Shown here in pieces: positions 8,267-16,601 of a stretch of DNA of 49,467 nucleotides. Both the position numbers and the translations under genes were made by a program. The DNA comes from Halorubrum sp. 48-1-W (GTDB lineage Archaea > Halobacteriota > Halobacteria > Halobacteriales > Haloferacaceae). The notes under the pieces are model-generated. The model did no database searches and was not told the DNA's origin. It worked only from the letters and a program-made list of their open reading frames with translations. Numbering within the stretch: position 1 is the first letter of the stretch; each line of letters starts with the position of its first letter. The DNA lies in contig NZ_QMIM01000035.1 in assembly GCF_003287355.1 (NCBI RefSeq), forward strand, positions 1 to 49,467. The letters run 5' to 3'.

Positions 8267-9147
8267 TGACGACGACAACCGACGAAGGGATGACTACCGA
8301 GTCTAGACTTGAGTTACCAGCAGAGGAGTCGTTTGCTGATGCAGTACAGCGTGTTGTTCGGCGGGTCGATATTATTCTCCTCCTATTTCCCGCGGCAGTA
8401 CTCCTTGTGATCGGGCTCTTCCCGTCAGAGGTTCGACGGCAGTTGGCGTTCTCATACGCTGACCCGAGCGTGCTGACAGCGTTTACTTCCAACTTCACCC
8501 ACGCGAACAGTGTCCACCTGCTTCGGAACCTCACGGCGTATCTCGTCGTCGTCCCAACGGCGTACCTCCTCTCGGTACTTGCCGACCGCAGACAACTGTT
8601 TCATACCGTCTTTGTCGTAGTATTCGTTACATTCCCGTTCGTGCTATCCGGGCTGAACCTCGTTGTCCCCCGTGAGGCCCTTTCGCTAGGAGCATCCGGA
8701 TTGACACTTGCGTTTGTCGGCTACCTCCCGGTTGCAGTTGCCCAGTACGTCCGCCGCCGGTTCAGCATCGATAATTTTGTCCGACGGAACATTGCTGCCG
8801 GCCTGTTTTTCGTAGGATTGAGTGTCGTGATCCCGCTCGCAGTTGCTGTCGTCCAACCGGGCCTCACAATCGTTTTGACGTTCGTCGCGTTCCTCGCTGT
8901 CGTCGGATACGGTGTAACGCTGCGACATTCCGGGGTCGATCGGTCGACTCTCCGTGGACCGCCGCCAGGGTTTGTTGAGTTCGGTGTCTGGTCGATCGTC
9001 GTTATTATCGCTGTATTGATAACTGCGTTCCCGGCAGACCCGTTATCGGACGCCGGGCTGGTAAACACGTACACACACTTTCTGGGATACGCGCTAGGCT
9101 TTTTGAGCAGCTACCTCGTAGTATTATTCTTCTTCGACAGTGAGTAG
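8266..9147 (+). CDS. rhomboid family intramembrane serine protease
   Basis: The 293-residue protein has about six to seven membrane segments and a full set of rhomboid landmarks. These are FTHANSVHLLRNL with His79, His84 and Asn88 in the second core helix, the nucleophile Ser144 in LGASGLTLAF, and His271 in YTHFLGYALGF. Rhomboids cut substrates inside the membrane near helix-breaking residues. The gene overlaps the stop of the anchored surface protein by one base and ends an operon that starts with a DUF1102-like secreted protein, so its substrate is probably encoded next to it. A 30-residue cytoplasmic N-terminus precedes the first helix. Confidence in the family is high; the substrate is inference. 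Confidence 0.88.
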   Translation: MTTTTDEGMTTESRLELPAEESFADAVQRVVRRVDIILLLFPAAVLLVIGLFPSEVRRQLAFSYADPSVLTAFTSNFTHANSVHLLRNLTAYLVVVPTAYLLSVLADRRQLFHTVFVVVFVTFPFVLSGLNLVVPREALSLGASGLTLAFVGYLPVAVAQYVRRRFSIDNFVRRNIAAGLFFVGLSVVIPLAVAVVQPGLTIVLTFVAFLAVVGYGVTLRHSGVDRSTLRGPPPGFVEFGVWSIVVIIAVLITAFPADPLSDAGLVNTYTHFLGYALGFLSSYLVVLFFFDSE

Positions 9148-9360
9148 CTTCTACCCGTGATTCAAAGAAAAATTAGTACATAACTTGCGTCCTATAGTTA
9201 CCAGCATCTACACAGGCCTTAGATTCCTCACCACCCCGCGCAGGATAAGAGTATGAGTCGCGTACTCGTCGCCGTCTGAATTGTACGGGATCAACTCGAT
9301 CAATGAGAGAGCTCACAAATCAAAGCTGGTCTGTCTCTATCATGTGCTGTGAGCGGAGAT

Positions 9361-9480
9361 CTACACGTCAGAGTCAACTTCTGTAATCTCGAATTGCGTA
9401 CCACCATCAGTGCTGTTCGTAATCTGAATTTCACAATCGCTCTTTTGTAGGAGATTGTTGGTACAGTCGTCACTAGTTGA
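9361..9480 (-). pseudogene. remnant of a histidine kinase C-terminus
   Basis: On the minus strand the reading ending at 9361 gives SDCEIQITNSTDGGTQFEI, which lines up with the last residues of the intact kinase next to it (DWEIQVTESISGGARFVIT). Only about 35 codons remain before the similarity is lost, with no ATP-binding boxes, so this is a relic of a second kinase gene. It lies in the 690-bp gene-free stretch 9148-9841. The only other thing I see there is the transposon-like motif at 9692. Confidence 0.6.
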
Positions 9481-9691
9481 GCGGGGGAACTAACCGACCC
9501 TCTAAGCGTCTCTACCGTGAACTTCCAATTTGACTCACGCACCGCAAACCGAAAGACCGCAGTCCATCAACAATGTGCTACGCAAAGGCTAACGGAGTCA
9601 GTGAGTGTCAGCTGTACCATCGAGTTTCCGCCTTTATCCCGGTGAAATGCCGCGTGTCAGCAACCCTCTAAGTTTCTGTCTTGAGAAATCC

Positions 9692-9720
9692 TTGGCTCTG
9701 TTGAAATCCTCTTCTTCAGA
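9692..9720 (+). repeat. transposon-end-like motif, copy E
   Basis: TTGGCTCTGTTGAAATCCTC followed by TTCTTCAGA is almost identical to the reverse complement of 43516-43543. GGCTNTGTTGAAATCCT resembles terminal inverted repeats of haloarchaeal insertion sequences. No transposase gene is present, so this is a solo end or MITE scar. Confidence 0.5.
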
Positions 9721-9841
9721 TACATTATCGACTGAAACAGCCGGTCGATGAGAACTGCGAATTGACCGGACTGAACTCTGGCGATTCGGATCCCGTTCCG
9801 AACACCGTGAAAGAGACGAGTCGCGCATGTAGCACTACGTA

Positions 9842-10861
9842 CTAATCCACCGTCTTGACGCCGGTAATCACAAATCGTGCGCCCCCCGAGATACTCTCCG
9901 TAACCTGTATCTCCCAATCGTGGCCGGTAACAATCTGCTGGACGATATTCAAGCCAAATCCCGTCCCGTCCGGATTCGTCGTGAACCCGGTCTCAAAAAC
10001 TCGATCACGCTCTTCGGGTGGAATTCCAGGTCCATCATCGGCGACTGAGAAGCCGTCTGACTGTGCTTCGACGGTTACCTCTACATCTGCCCCGGCGTGT
10101 TCAATAGCATTTCGGAATAAGTTCTCGAACAATTCCCGTAATCGGGACTCATCCGCAAGTATCTGCGTATCGGAGCCTGCCAACCGCAGGTCGGCGTCGA
10201 TCGTTGCGACTGAGTCCCAGGCTTTCGTCACGGTGTCGAACAACGACACTGGGTCTGTCTCCCCGACCGGTGTGTTCGTCCGTGCGAGCTGTAACAGCTC
10301 AGACACCAGCGAATCCATCCGTTCAAGCGCGTTGTCAACGAGAGTTAGCTCATCGCGGTCAATGTCTGCCTGTAGCATATCGACATAGCCCTGCGCGACG
10401 TTGAGCGGATTCCGAAGGTCGTGTGAGACGAGCCCGGCGAAATTCTCCAGACGTTCGTTCTGCTGTTGAATTTCACGCTCCTGAGCCTTGCGTTCAGTAA
10501 TGTCTTTGATTGTCCCAAAGTGGTACGGCGCCCCGTCAATCGTTCGCTGCGTTGTGACCGTCGCCACGGGCACGCGGTTCCCACTGTACTCATGGACAGT
10601 CTCCGCCTGCCGTGTGTCACCGTCAGCGAATGAGTCCCAGTACGCGTCGAACGTATCGGGGTCGACTTCGGGTGCGACCTCCCAAATCGCTACTCCGACC
10701 AGATCGGCCGGCGTGACTGAGAACAGCTCAGCGTAAGAGTCGTTCACGTAGATATACCGACCGTCTTGTCCGTATATCCCGACGCCGACGCCGACTGCCT
10801 CGACCATCTGCTGGAAAAACTCGGAGGAGAGGTCATCCGGTTTCGAGTCGCCGTCGCTCAT
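9842..10861 (-). CDS. PAS domain sensor histidine kinase
   Basis: The 339-residue soluble kinase has one PAS domain (about 12-125) and a HisKA dimerisation helix with the phospho-accepting His147 in FAGLVSHDLRNPLN. The ATPase domain has Asn251 in LFRNAIEHA, DDGPGI (275-280) and GTGFGL (299-304). All boxes are intact, so it should be active. It senses an unknown cytoplasmic signal through the PAS domain. No response regulator is adjacent, which is usual in haloarchaea. It lies 119 bp downstream of a type IV pilin gene on the same strand. A decayed second kinase tail at 9361-9480 suggests that two kinase genes once stood here. Confidence 0.92.
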   Translation of the reverse strand: MSDGDSKPDDLSSEFFQQMVEAVGVGVGIYGQDGRYIYVNDSYAELFSVTPADLVGVAIWEVAPEVDPDTFDAYWDSFADGDTRQAETVHEYSGNRVPVATVTTQRTIDGAPYHFGTIKDITERKAQEREIQQQNERLENFAGLVSHDLRNPLNVAQGYVDMLQADIDRDELTLVDNALERMDSLVSELLQLARTNTPVGETDPVSLFDTVTKAWDSVATIDADLRLAGSDTQILADESRLRELFENLFRNAIEHAGADVEVTVEAQSDGFSVADDGPGIPPEERDRVFETGFTTNPDGTGFGLNIVQQIVTGHDWEIQVTESISGGARFVITGVKTVD

Positions 10862-10980
10862 ATGTCGTATTCTCTGTCGGCTGGTTACTTACTCTTTGGT
10901 AGGTCCGCACCGACCGATGAGCCCTTCACCTGTATTGTGCGATTGGTCGTCGTCAGGATCCGCAGGTGCCAATAAGGCAC

Positions 10981-11499
10981 CTATTCAACAGTGTGTTCCC
11001 AAATTACTGCAGCGTTTTCGCCGATTACTTCGCTTGGTTCTCTTCCACCTGCGCCATCTTTTTTCACCTCTGTTGGGTTCCAGACTATGCGAATTGTGAT
11101 CCCAGACAGGTCCCCAACGCCACCGAGTTTTATCGTCTCTCCTGCTGTCCAGTATTCGCCAACACCGGATTGATCATTCCCCTCTGTCAATTTCTCTCCG
11201 ACCGTTGCGTAACCACCATTTGGGTCCGTATCTGGGCCACCAATATCGACTGGCTCTGTTGCGACGATCAGCACCCGGTTTGCACGGATTCCACCTCCAT
11301 GTGTGAGGGTAACCTCAAGACGCTCATTAGGACCACTTTCGTCAAGCAGTTGTTGCTCAAATGCGGCGTTTGGGGCTGGTTCTATAGTGTTGCTAAGATC
11401 GTAGAAGTATACAGAGATGGTTGTTGCTAAAACGACCACAACCGCGACCATGAGAATTGTTGCGATGACAGGAGTAACAGCGCGGTCATCCTTACTCAT
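10981..11499 (-). CDS. archaeal type IV pilin
   Basis: From ATG 11499 the protein has 172 residues. It starts MSKDDRAVTPVIATILMVAV, the short basic leader plus hydrophobic helix of haloarchaeal Pilin_N/DUF1628 pilins. The prepilin peptidase PibD would cut before the hydrophobic stretch, which then packs in the pilus core. The rest is a beta-rich head without cysteine. An open frame extends to 11589, but its extra 30 residues (with three Cys) do not fit the family. No pilus ATPase or membrane platform gene is in the window, so the machinery must be elsewhere. It is the only pilin here. Confidence 0.85.
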   Translation of the reverse strand: MSKDDRAVTPVIATILMVAVVVVLATTISVYFYDLSNTIEPAPNAAFEQQLLDESGPNERLEVTLTHGGGIRANRVLIVATEPVDIGGPDTDPNGGYATVGEKLTEGNDQSGVGEYWTAGETIKLGGVGDLSGITIRIVWNPTEVKKDGAGGREPSEVIGENAAVIWEHTVE

Positions 11500-11651
11500 T
11501 AGCTCAACTAATCTCTGCTTGATAAAATATCTATAGGGTTGACAAGCTATACATTCTCTACAGAATTCATTCGAGAAACCAATCCTCAATCACCAGATAT
11601 CAAGTTCATCATAATCTATTGTAGCTGCGGCAGATGTTGGTTACACTGCGA

Positions 11652-11718
11652 TTGACTTGCTGAAATCATCTGAATCTGATAAAAACGGCGTGCGAGATAC
11701 AGAGGATGTACACAGCAC
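11652..11718 (+). repeat. dispersed element end, copy C
   Basis: It begins GACTTGCTGAAATCATC, has CTGATA in the middle, and ends with a 29-bp part GTGCGAGATACAGAGGATGT...CAGCAC. It matches the reverse of 31696-31762 along its whole length, and its last part matches 402-430. It is a probable MITE or insertion-sequence end. The rest of 11500-11778 shows no gene. Confidence 0.5.
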
Positions 11719-11778
11719 AGCGATACCGTCGGAAAAACTCGGGTCGCCACATGGGGTGCCACAGTGCCGTACAGACAA

Positions 11779-13701
11779 TCAGTTCACGCTCTTCGAGAGC
11801 TCAGCCCCCGTCTTGAATTTCACATCATCCGACGCACTCGCAGCGTCTACTAAGTGTAACACCGGCGCATCCACCGCCACGTGCGTCAGGGCCACCCGAT
11901 CACCGCCGCCTCCTCCAGACCGAGACCGAAGAAAGTCACTCATCACAGGATCCTCAGGGTCAAACGAGTCCGCTGAAGACACTCCCGCCTTGACCAACTC
12001 ATCGACCGTTCCTGAGTCGATTCGCGCCCCCCGACGAGCACGCTCACTCAGCCCTGCTCGTGCCACTAAGTCACTGAGCCTATCTCCATCAGCGTCAGCA
12101 GAGTAATCGAAGCAGCACTCGATACCAATCACCTGCGCCGCCCCAGCCATCGACAACACCGTCGTCGAATTCTCGTACAACGCAGCATCGTCGATAATCC
12201 ACCCGCCTGAGTAGATGAGCTGCCCGTCGCTTAGCCCTCGACTCACATATATGAGGGCCGGAACCGACTCCGGACACCCTGGTGGCTGGACCATCACCTG
12301 CGCTACTGTCAGGTTGAGCAATCGACCCTGCTGAGCAAGTTCAACAGGCACGTCATCCATTTTCTTTGCCCACGCATCCAACCCGTCCGGCTCGAACGGC
12401 TTATGCTTAACCGGGCACACCACGACAGACACACCACCCTCAGCAGACGGTGGAGAGTTCGTCACAACAACTTGACCGTCAGCAGTGCGCTCAGCAACGA
12501 GTCCACCGCCCGTCGCCACAGGCCCCGTCATCTCCGCAACGAAGTGGGGTGTTTCCCCGCACACCGCACCCGGGGACACAGTGGAACTGACATCGTCACA
12601 ATCACCGCTCTCATCCGGGCCAGCATACTCTGAATTCCCCCACGAGTACACCTTACCCTCACCATCGGACCGACCCGTCAGGTAGGCGAAGAGCCGCTCC
12701 GGCGTCACCGCGTCCTCGATACTGCCGTTTCCACCCGGAACCTCAGCATCAGGCAAACACACCGAGAACCGTTCCGCAACAACAGGCTTCTGCTCAAGAT
12801 ATCTGAAAAGCTCCGCCTGCTCTCCCGGACTGAACAACTCCGATGAATCAAACCCGACTGGTGGAAGCAAGTAATCTCCGACGAGGATATCGTTCCCGTC
12901 ACCACCACTGTCAAGACCGAAAGCCTCCCACTCGTCGTCCTGAGCGTATTCTTGCGCTCGGACAACGTCTGTCTCCCTATCTGCGACGTTCGCCAGTGCC
13001 GCGACACAGGACTCGTCTGAACATCGCTCCAGCACTGCCCGCATCTCGGCCAGCACTGCTTCCATGTCACCTAACGCCTCAGTAATCTCTTTCTCCGTCT
13101 CCGGATTCCGCCCTGTCCGCGCACTCCGCTTCGAAATTGCTGTCGCAGCCGCAGTCGTCGCCTCTTCGAGCTGTGCGTCAAGCCGCGAGACGCGCCGGAA
13201 CGTCTCATCGTCTTCGTCGATATCGTCGTCGATGATATCGCTGGGGCCTGCGATACTCCGATTACTTCGGGGCGAGTTGTAGTCCTTACCGCGAACGTCG
13301 TCGTCAACACCATCGGCATCCTCATCCCCGTCAGGAGCCCGGGTTTTTGATTTGTTACTCCGAGAGTTGTTGTAGTTCGCCGCGGTGAGCGCGGTCGAAG
13401 TTACCCACCCTTCCAACTCAACTCGCCCAGCAAGCGTCGGAGTCAACCGAGCGACGTGCGGTTCGCCAAAGATCTCGTCTTCGGACGTGAGTGTGACCTC
13501 CGTTTCATCGTCATTCCAATCCGCACCTGCGAACACTGCCGCAGGCGACGACCCTGTGTTCGTGACTGACGACGCGACTTGGCTCAGACAGCCACTTAGC
13601 GCGCCGATTGCGACGGCGCCGCTTGCTGTGAGTAACGCCCGTCTGCTTGTGGTAGCACGTCGCATGCTGTCTGCGTGACTATCACGTCGTCGTGAATTCA
13701 T
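11779..13701 (-). CDS. large Tat-type lipoprotein with acidic calcium-binding-like segments
   Basis: From ATG 13701 the protein has 640 residues. The leader contains TTSRRALLTASGAVAIGAL and ends in the lipobox LSGC, so Cys38 would carry the lipid after Tat export. The mature protein is soluble and outside the cell. It includes a region rich in Asn/Arg/Asp with DGDEDADGVDDD, an Ala-rich helical part (EATTAAATAISKRSARTGR) that is probably a coiled coil, about ten cysteines, and a second DADGDRLSD motif near the C-terminus. DxDxDG-type loops bind calcium in other families. I do not recognise the protein. The frame runs on to 13899, but that part translates the 118-bp repeat and is not coding. 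A start at 13665 is possible. Confidence 0.78.
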   Translation of the reverse strand: MNSRRRDSHADSMRRATTSRRALLTASGAVAIGALSGCLSQVASSVTNTGSSPAAVFAGADWNDDETEVTLTSEDEIFGEPHVARLTPTLAGRVELEGWVTSTALTAANYNNSRSNKSKTRAPDGDEDADGVDDDVRGKDYNSPRSNRSIAGPSDIIDDDIDEDDETFRRVSRLDAQLEEATTAAATAISKRSARTGRNPETEKEITEALGDMEAVLAEMRAVLERCSDESCVAALANVADRETDVVRAQEYAQDDEWEAFGLDSGGDGNDILVGDYLLPPVGFDSSELFSPGEQAELFRYLEQKPVVAERFSVCLPDAEVPGGNGSIEDAVTPERLFAYLTGRSDGEGKVYSWGNSEYAGPDESGDCDDVSSTVSPGAVCGETPHFVAEMTGPVATGGGLVAERTADGQVVVTNSPPSAEGGVSVVVCPVKHKPFEPDGLDAWAKKMDDVPVELAQQGRLLNLTVAQVMVQPPGCPESVPALIYVSRGLSDGQLIYSGGWIIDDAALYENSTTVLSMAGAAQVIGIECCFDYSADADGDRLSDLVARAGLSERARRGARIDSGTVDELVKAGVSSADSFDPEDPVMSDFLRSRSGGGGGDRVALTHVAVDAPVLHLVDAASASDDVKFKTGAELSKSVN

Positions 13702-13778
13702 AATCGCGCAGTAGAGGTGATGTGTTAGTATAAATCTTCTTATACTTGCGGTATTCGTATGAATTAGCGTGCGGCGGA

Positions 13779-13897
13779 TTCGCGCCCTGTATTCATTACA
13801 GAATGTTCTATCAATTTGCGGACAGTAGTGTTTCATTGAGTTCGGGAAGAGCCTTGTAGATTTGATTTTACTGTTCAGAAAACCCCCGTTTCTGTAC
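13779..13897 (+). repeat. 118-bp direct repeat, right copy
   Basis: This is the second copy of the repeat at 2631-2750, in the same orientation. It lies just upstream of the lipoprotein gene, so it may carry or disturb its promoter. Together the two copies mark the ends of the 2.6-13.9 kb block and could have served as sites for homologous exchange. Confidence 0.75.
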
Positions 13898-13960
13898 ACA
13901 GATCTTGGCTTCGAGCCGAATAGATTTGAAGAGAGTCCCCGTCAAACTCGCTTCTAGACT

Positions 13961-14428
13961 TTATTTATCAGCAACTTCAGAATGTTTAGGGTATGGCCTC
14001 TCATCACCGAGATATCGGTAGAACGCATCTCTTATTCTAACATGAGCTATTTCGTCATCAATCACGTCTATTTGTTCTTCTATATTGTCCCACGTATCTG
14101 ATGCGGACTCATCTGTACTCAAGCTCTTTTTTACTTCTTCTAATTCAAAGAAAATATTGAATAATGCCTGTTCACCGACTTGATTCAATAACCAGGTATT
14201 TTCCATGTACACGTCTTCAGCAGACTCTTTAGCTTTCCTTAGCGCTTGATTCTTCGGTGATGTATTCTCGTCATCTCTCGTTCTGAACGATTGTATGTAT
14301 TCAAGATAGGACCTCAGTCTCCGAGCATTCTGAATATCATTCCGATACACAGACAGGACTTGACCAAATGACACTGCTAGCACACCACCACTTAACGCTG
14401 CTAGCACAGACAATACGTTTAAGATCAT
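13961..14428 (-). CDS. membrane-anchored helical protein, unknown function
   Basis: From ATG 14428 the protein has 155 residues: one N-terminal membrane segment (about 1-25, MILNVLSVLAALSGGVLAVS) followed by a charged, mostly helical domain likely to form a coiled coil (residues 35-135). The codons are clearly more AT-rich than those of its neighbours, which points to acquisition from elsewhere. The open frame extends to 14512, but those 28 residues have odd composition. I do not recognise the family. The layout would fit a membrane-tethered sensor or effector partner, but nothing nearby confirms this. Confidence 0.6.
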   Translation of the reverse strand: MILNVLSVLAALSGGVLAVSFGQVLSVYRNDIQNARRLRSYLEYIQSFRTRDDENTSPKNQALRKAKESAEDVYMENTWLLNQVGEQALFNIFFELEEVKKSLSTDESASDTWDNIEEQIDVIDDEIAHVRIRDAFYRYLGDERPYPKHSEVADK

Positions 14429-14586
14429 AGTTGAAAAACAATATAATTCAAAATAAGTGTAACGCCGACAGTGACGAATAAAAGGAAGTAGGGAAAACAA
14501 TAGAGCCCACACATTCTGCTATCTATGAGTCGTTCTCCTGGTAATCTTCCAAACTGCTTAATACGAACCCGAATGGAGTATTAACT

Positions 14587-14817
14587 GCCTAGGGGTGGAG
14601 TTGCCGCCGCATGGCGTACTCCACTACTTCCACATGTCGACCAGCTGCGCGGCCAGCTTGATCACCTCCAGAGCCGTTTTAATCTCCTTCAGCTGGTCGA
14701 TCGGGGACTCACCTCGGTCGTCGGAGTCATCCTCGTCTGACTCCTCGTCGTTGTCACTCATCGGTGGAGCTTCCGGAGAAAGGCTCTTCCGACCGGCCTA
14801 GGGGCGGAGTCGCTGCC
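14587..14817. repeat. 22-bp direct repeats flanking a small gene
   Basis: The stretches at 14587-14608 and 14796-14817 share the pattern GCCTAGGGGYGGAGTYGCYG, with differences only at pyrimidine positions. They flank the 45-codon gene 14624-14761 on both sides. They could be target-site or excision repeats of a very small inserted unit, or binding sites. Confidence 0.5.
14624..14761 (-). CDS. 45-residue acidic/helical small protein
   Basis: This short gene starts MSDNDEESDEDDSDDRGESP, an acidic disordered head, and ends with an amphipathic helix, IDQLKEIKTALEVIKLAAQL, then VDMWK. The acidic head with haloarchaeal composition, clear third-position bias and a plausible folded helix argue for real coding. 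It could bind a partner protein through the helix. It sits alone between two direct repeats; no family is recognised. Confidence 0.5.
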   Translation of the reverse strand: MSDNDEESDEDDSDDRGESPIDQLKEIKTALEVIKLAAQLVDMWK

Positions 14818-14996
14818 TTTATCCAATAGCAGATGGGGGAGAATCACCTAAAAAGGCACCCGATCGGACCGGCAGTGAGGTGTTTCTACAATTCCAACAG
14901 TACCTCCTAGGAGCCAGAGTTTAGAGAAACGTGTTTTGTCGATTTCTCAAAGGCGCATGCGTTGGTTTTATTATAAAATATTCGAGAAATACAATC

Positions 14997-15143
14997 ATGT
15001 CAGCACAACAGATTAAGGGGATCGGCACATTGATGCTCGTCGTCTTTGGAATCCTGCTCCTCAGTGCAATCTACTGCGGATTTGCTACCGTGTTCCCAAG
15101 TACATTTCTCGGGGCTGGCGCTTGTAATGTGATCATGCCATAG
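14997..15143 (+). CDS. 48-residue membrane protein
   Basis: The product starts MSAQQIKGIGTLMLVVFGIL and has one long hydrophobic segment (about residues 10-35) and a hydrophobic tail with two cysteines. An ATG at 14997 follows an AT-rich promoter-like stretch (TTTTATTATAAAATATT around 14966-14982), which fits leaderless or short-leader transcription. It is similar in kind to tiny haloarchaeal membrane proteins of unknown role. An upstream ATG at 14931 in the same frame would read through the promoter and is unlikely. Confidence 0.5.
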   Translation: MSAQQIKGIGTLMLVVFGILLLSAIYCGFATVFPSTFLGAGACNVIMP

Positions 15144-15709
15144 CAACCACGTTGCCGTAAGAACCCTAGTCCGTGTCGAACAGTACCGCGTAGAGCCGCT
15201 CGCCGCCCGTGTACTCTCCCGGCTCGTCGAGCTACTGTCAGGCGTCTCGCCAGTTCTCGATACCCGGGTGTGTGTTATGACTCGCACGGCTCAACCTTGG
15301 TCGTGTTCTCGTGTAGGTCTATCTTATTTATTTCAGTACGGGTTTACACGGCTTTGCGAGAACCACTTCCTTCTCGGTGCTTTTTAGACACTATATGAGG
15401 GTGTCATAGATCAGTTTACATACCCTCTGTATAGCGATCTGTGTCAAGAGTAGCTGTATTTTCCAACGCTATTCTTCGAACTCAACGAGACAAATACTTT
15501 CTCGTGTCACTCATAATATCCGTTCGATGACACACTCGCTATATGATTTTTTGAATCGACCCAGATTATGGCGAGACACACGATACAGCCAAACAACGTC
15601 CGAATTCTCTGAAATCAGCGATCCAATCCACAGACGTCCTCGTTATGCAACGGACCAAGGATGGCTGACTAGCCGAACAATCTTGTTCATGAGGCTGTTT
15701 AGTGCTTTT
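15144..15709. other. gene-free stretch with a possible relic
   Basis: Nothing intact is seen here. On the minus strand around 15165-15230 a GC-rich piece reads GEYTGGERLYAVLFDTD then stop, which looks like the tail of a protein similar to the beta subunit of nitrile hydratase-type enzymes; it is preceded by stops, so it is at most a relic. A forward frame opens at 15527 and leads into the Fe-S scaffold gene, but its first 60 codons do not match the family. Confidence 0.3.
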
Positions 15710-16123
15710 ATGAACAACAAGTTTGTCCAAGAGTTACTCGCAGATCACTCGCAGAATCCCCGGAATTACGGTGAGCTTCCCTCTCCCGATGTTGAGGCAG
15801 CAATGACAAACCCACAGTGTGTCGGCCCAACGCACCCTGAAGGAGACCGAGTTAGACTTCAGGTAGTTCTCAGTGATGATGGGACCACAGTCGAAACAGT
15901 CCGCTTCACCGGTGACGGGTGTACACTGTCACAAGCCGGTGCCTCACTATTGTCTGAGCAGATGGTTGGTGTCTCCGTCTCGGAGATTGTTGAGTGGGAC
16001 TCCGAATATATTGAAGAGCATGTTGGAATGGACTTGACACCACCTCGGCTCCAGTGTGCGGAGTTGATTCTGACTGCCTTTCGGCAGGCTATTGAGGACG
16101 GACCCACCAATCCCTCTAGTTGA
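15710..16123 (+). CDS. IscU/SufU-like iron-sulfur cluster scaffold
   Basis: From ATG 15710 the protein has 137 residues. Family landmarks are NPRNYGELP (16-24), a first cysteine Cys37 in NPQCVGP, Cys71 in FTGDGCTLSQAGAS, and Cys116 in PPRLQCAEL. These three cysteines would hold a nascent Fe-S cluster. In typical members the first Cys is followed directly by Gly-Asp; here six residues (VGPTHPE with the Glu) separate Cys37 from GD (45-46), so the key Asp is displaced. Spacing between the second and third Cys (45) is like IscU, not SufU. No cysteine desulfurase is adjacent. Starts at 15689 and 15527 are also open. Confidence 0.78.
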   Translation: MNNKFVQELLADHSQNPRNYGELPSPDVEAAMTNPQCVGPTHPEGDRVRLQVVLSDDGTTVETVRFTGDGCTLSQAGASLLSEQMVGVSVSEIVEWDSEYIEEHVGMDLTPPRLQCAELILTAFRQAIEDGPTNPSS

Positions 16124-16469
16124 TCAATCTCGGTGTAGTAACGCTTCAGTTGTGGTCTGCTATATCGCTAGTATAGACCGTTCATTCGCGTTTCCCATTG
16201 GACTGTTCACTAGCATGCGCCTAAGAGGTCCGCTCTTCACACTTGTAGCGGTCCGATCGAAATCCCGCGCCCGCTGACATCGATACCCGGGGGGCAAAGT
16301 GATATCATGTCCGAGGAATCATCGCCGCAGTCTATCAACAACGGATCGTTCCCATAGAGCACCGGTCTTCATTATCCTCATTTTTTATTATTCAAATATC
16401 TTGTCTTATGTATAATTCGTGTTTTTACATGGCAAACATATACTTTTGTATTCAGCCCATTATGTGAAC

Positions 16470-16601
16470 ATGAGTAGTTTCGCAAAACCAGAGAAAAATA
16501 TTATAGAAACCTTTTGTGGTTACTTAGCGAGACAAATTTTCCCCGATTTAATCAGATCACTCGATCATTATACTCTTGTGGAGGTTGATGCTGATGAGTG
16601 A
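16470..16601 (+). CDS. 43-residue small protein overlapping the lactate permease start
   Basis: The reading starts MSSFAKPEKNIIETFCGYLA and ends HYTLVEVDADE. It would be a small soluble helical protein. Its stop (16599-16601) overlaps the permease start at 16594, and GGAGG at 16580 lies inside it, an arrangement typical of translational coupling. A TATA-like TTATGTATAA lies near 16406. It is short and has no known relative that I recognise, so it could be a leader ORF. The 346 bp before it (16124-16469) hold no other gene. Confidence 0.4.
   Translation: MSSFAKPEKNIIETFCGYLARQIFPDLIRSLDHYTLVEVDADE

Noticed and set aside
9300-9542. 80-codon minus-strand frame
   Set aside because: It is in another frame than the kinase remnant and has no supporting features.
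13702-13899. N-terminal extension of the lipoprotein frame
   Set aside because: It reads through the 118-bp repeat and would put 66 residues before the Tat leader.
14931-14996. Upstream start for the 48-residue membrane protein
   Set aside because: It would read through an AT-rich promoter-like stretch.
15165-15230. Nitrile hydratase-like tail on the minus strand
   Set aside because: Only about 17 codons (GEYTGGERLYAVLFDTD) with stops before them; too little to call a gene.
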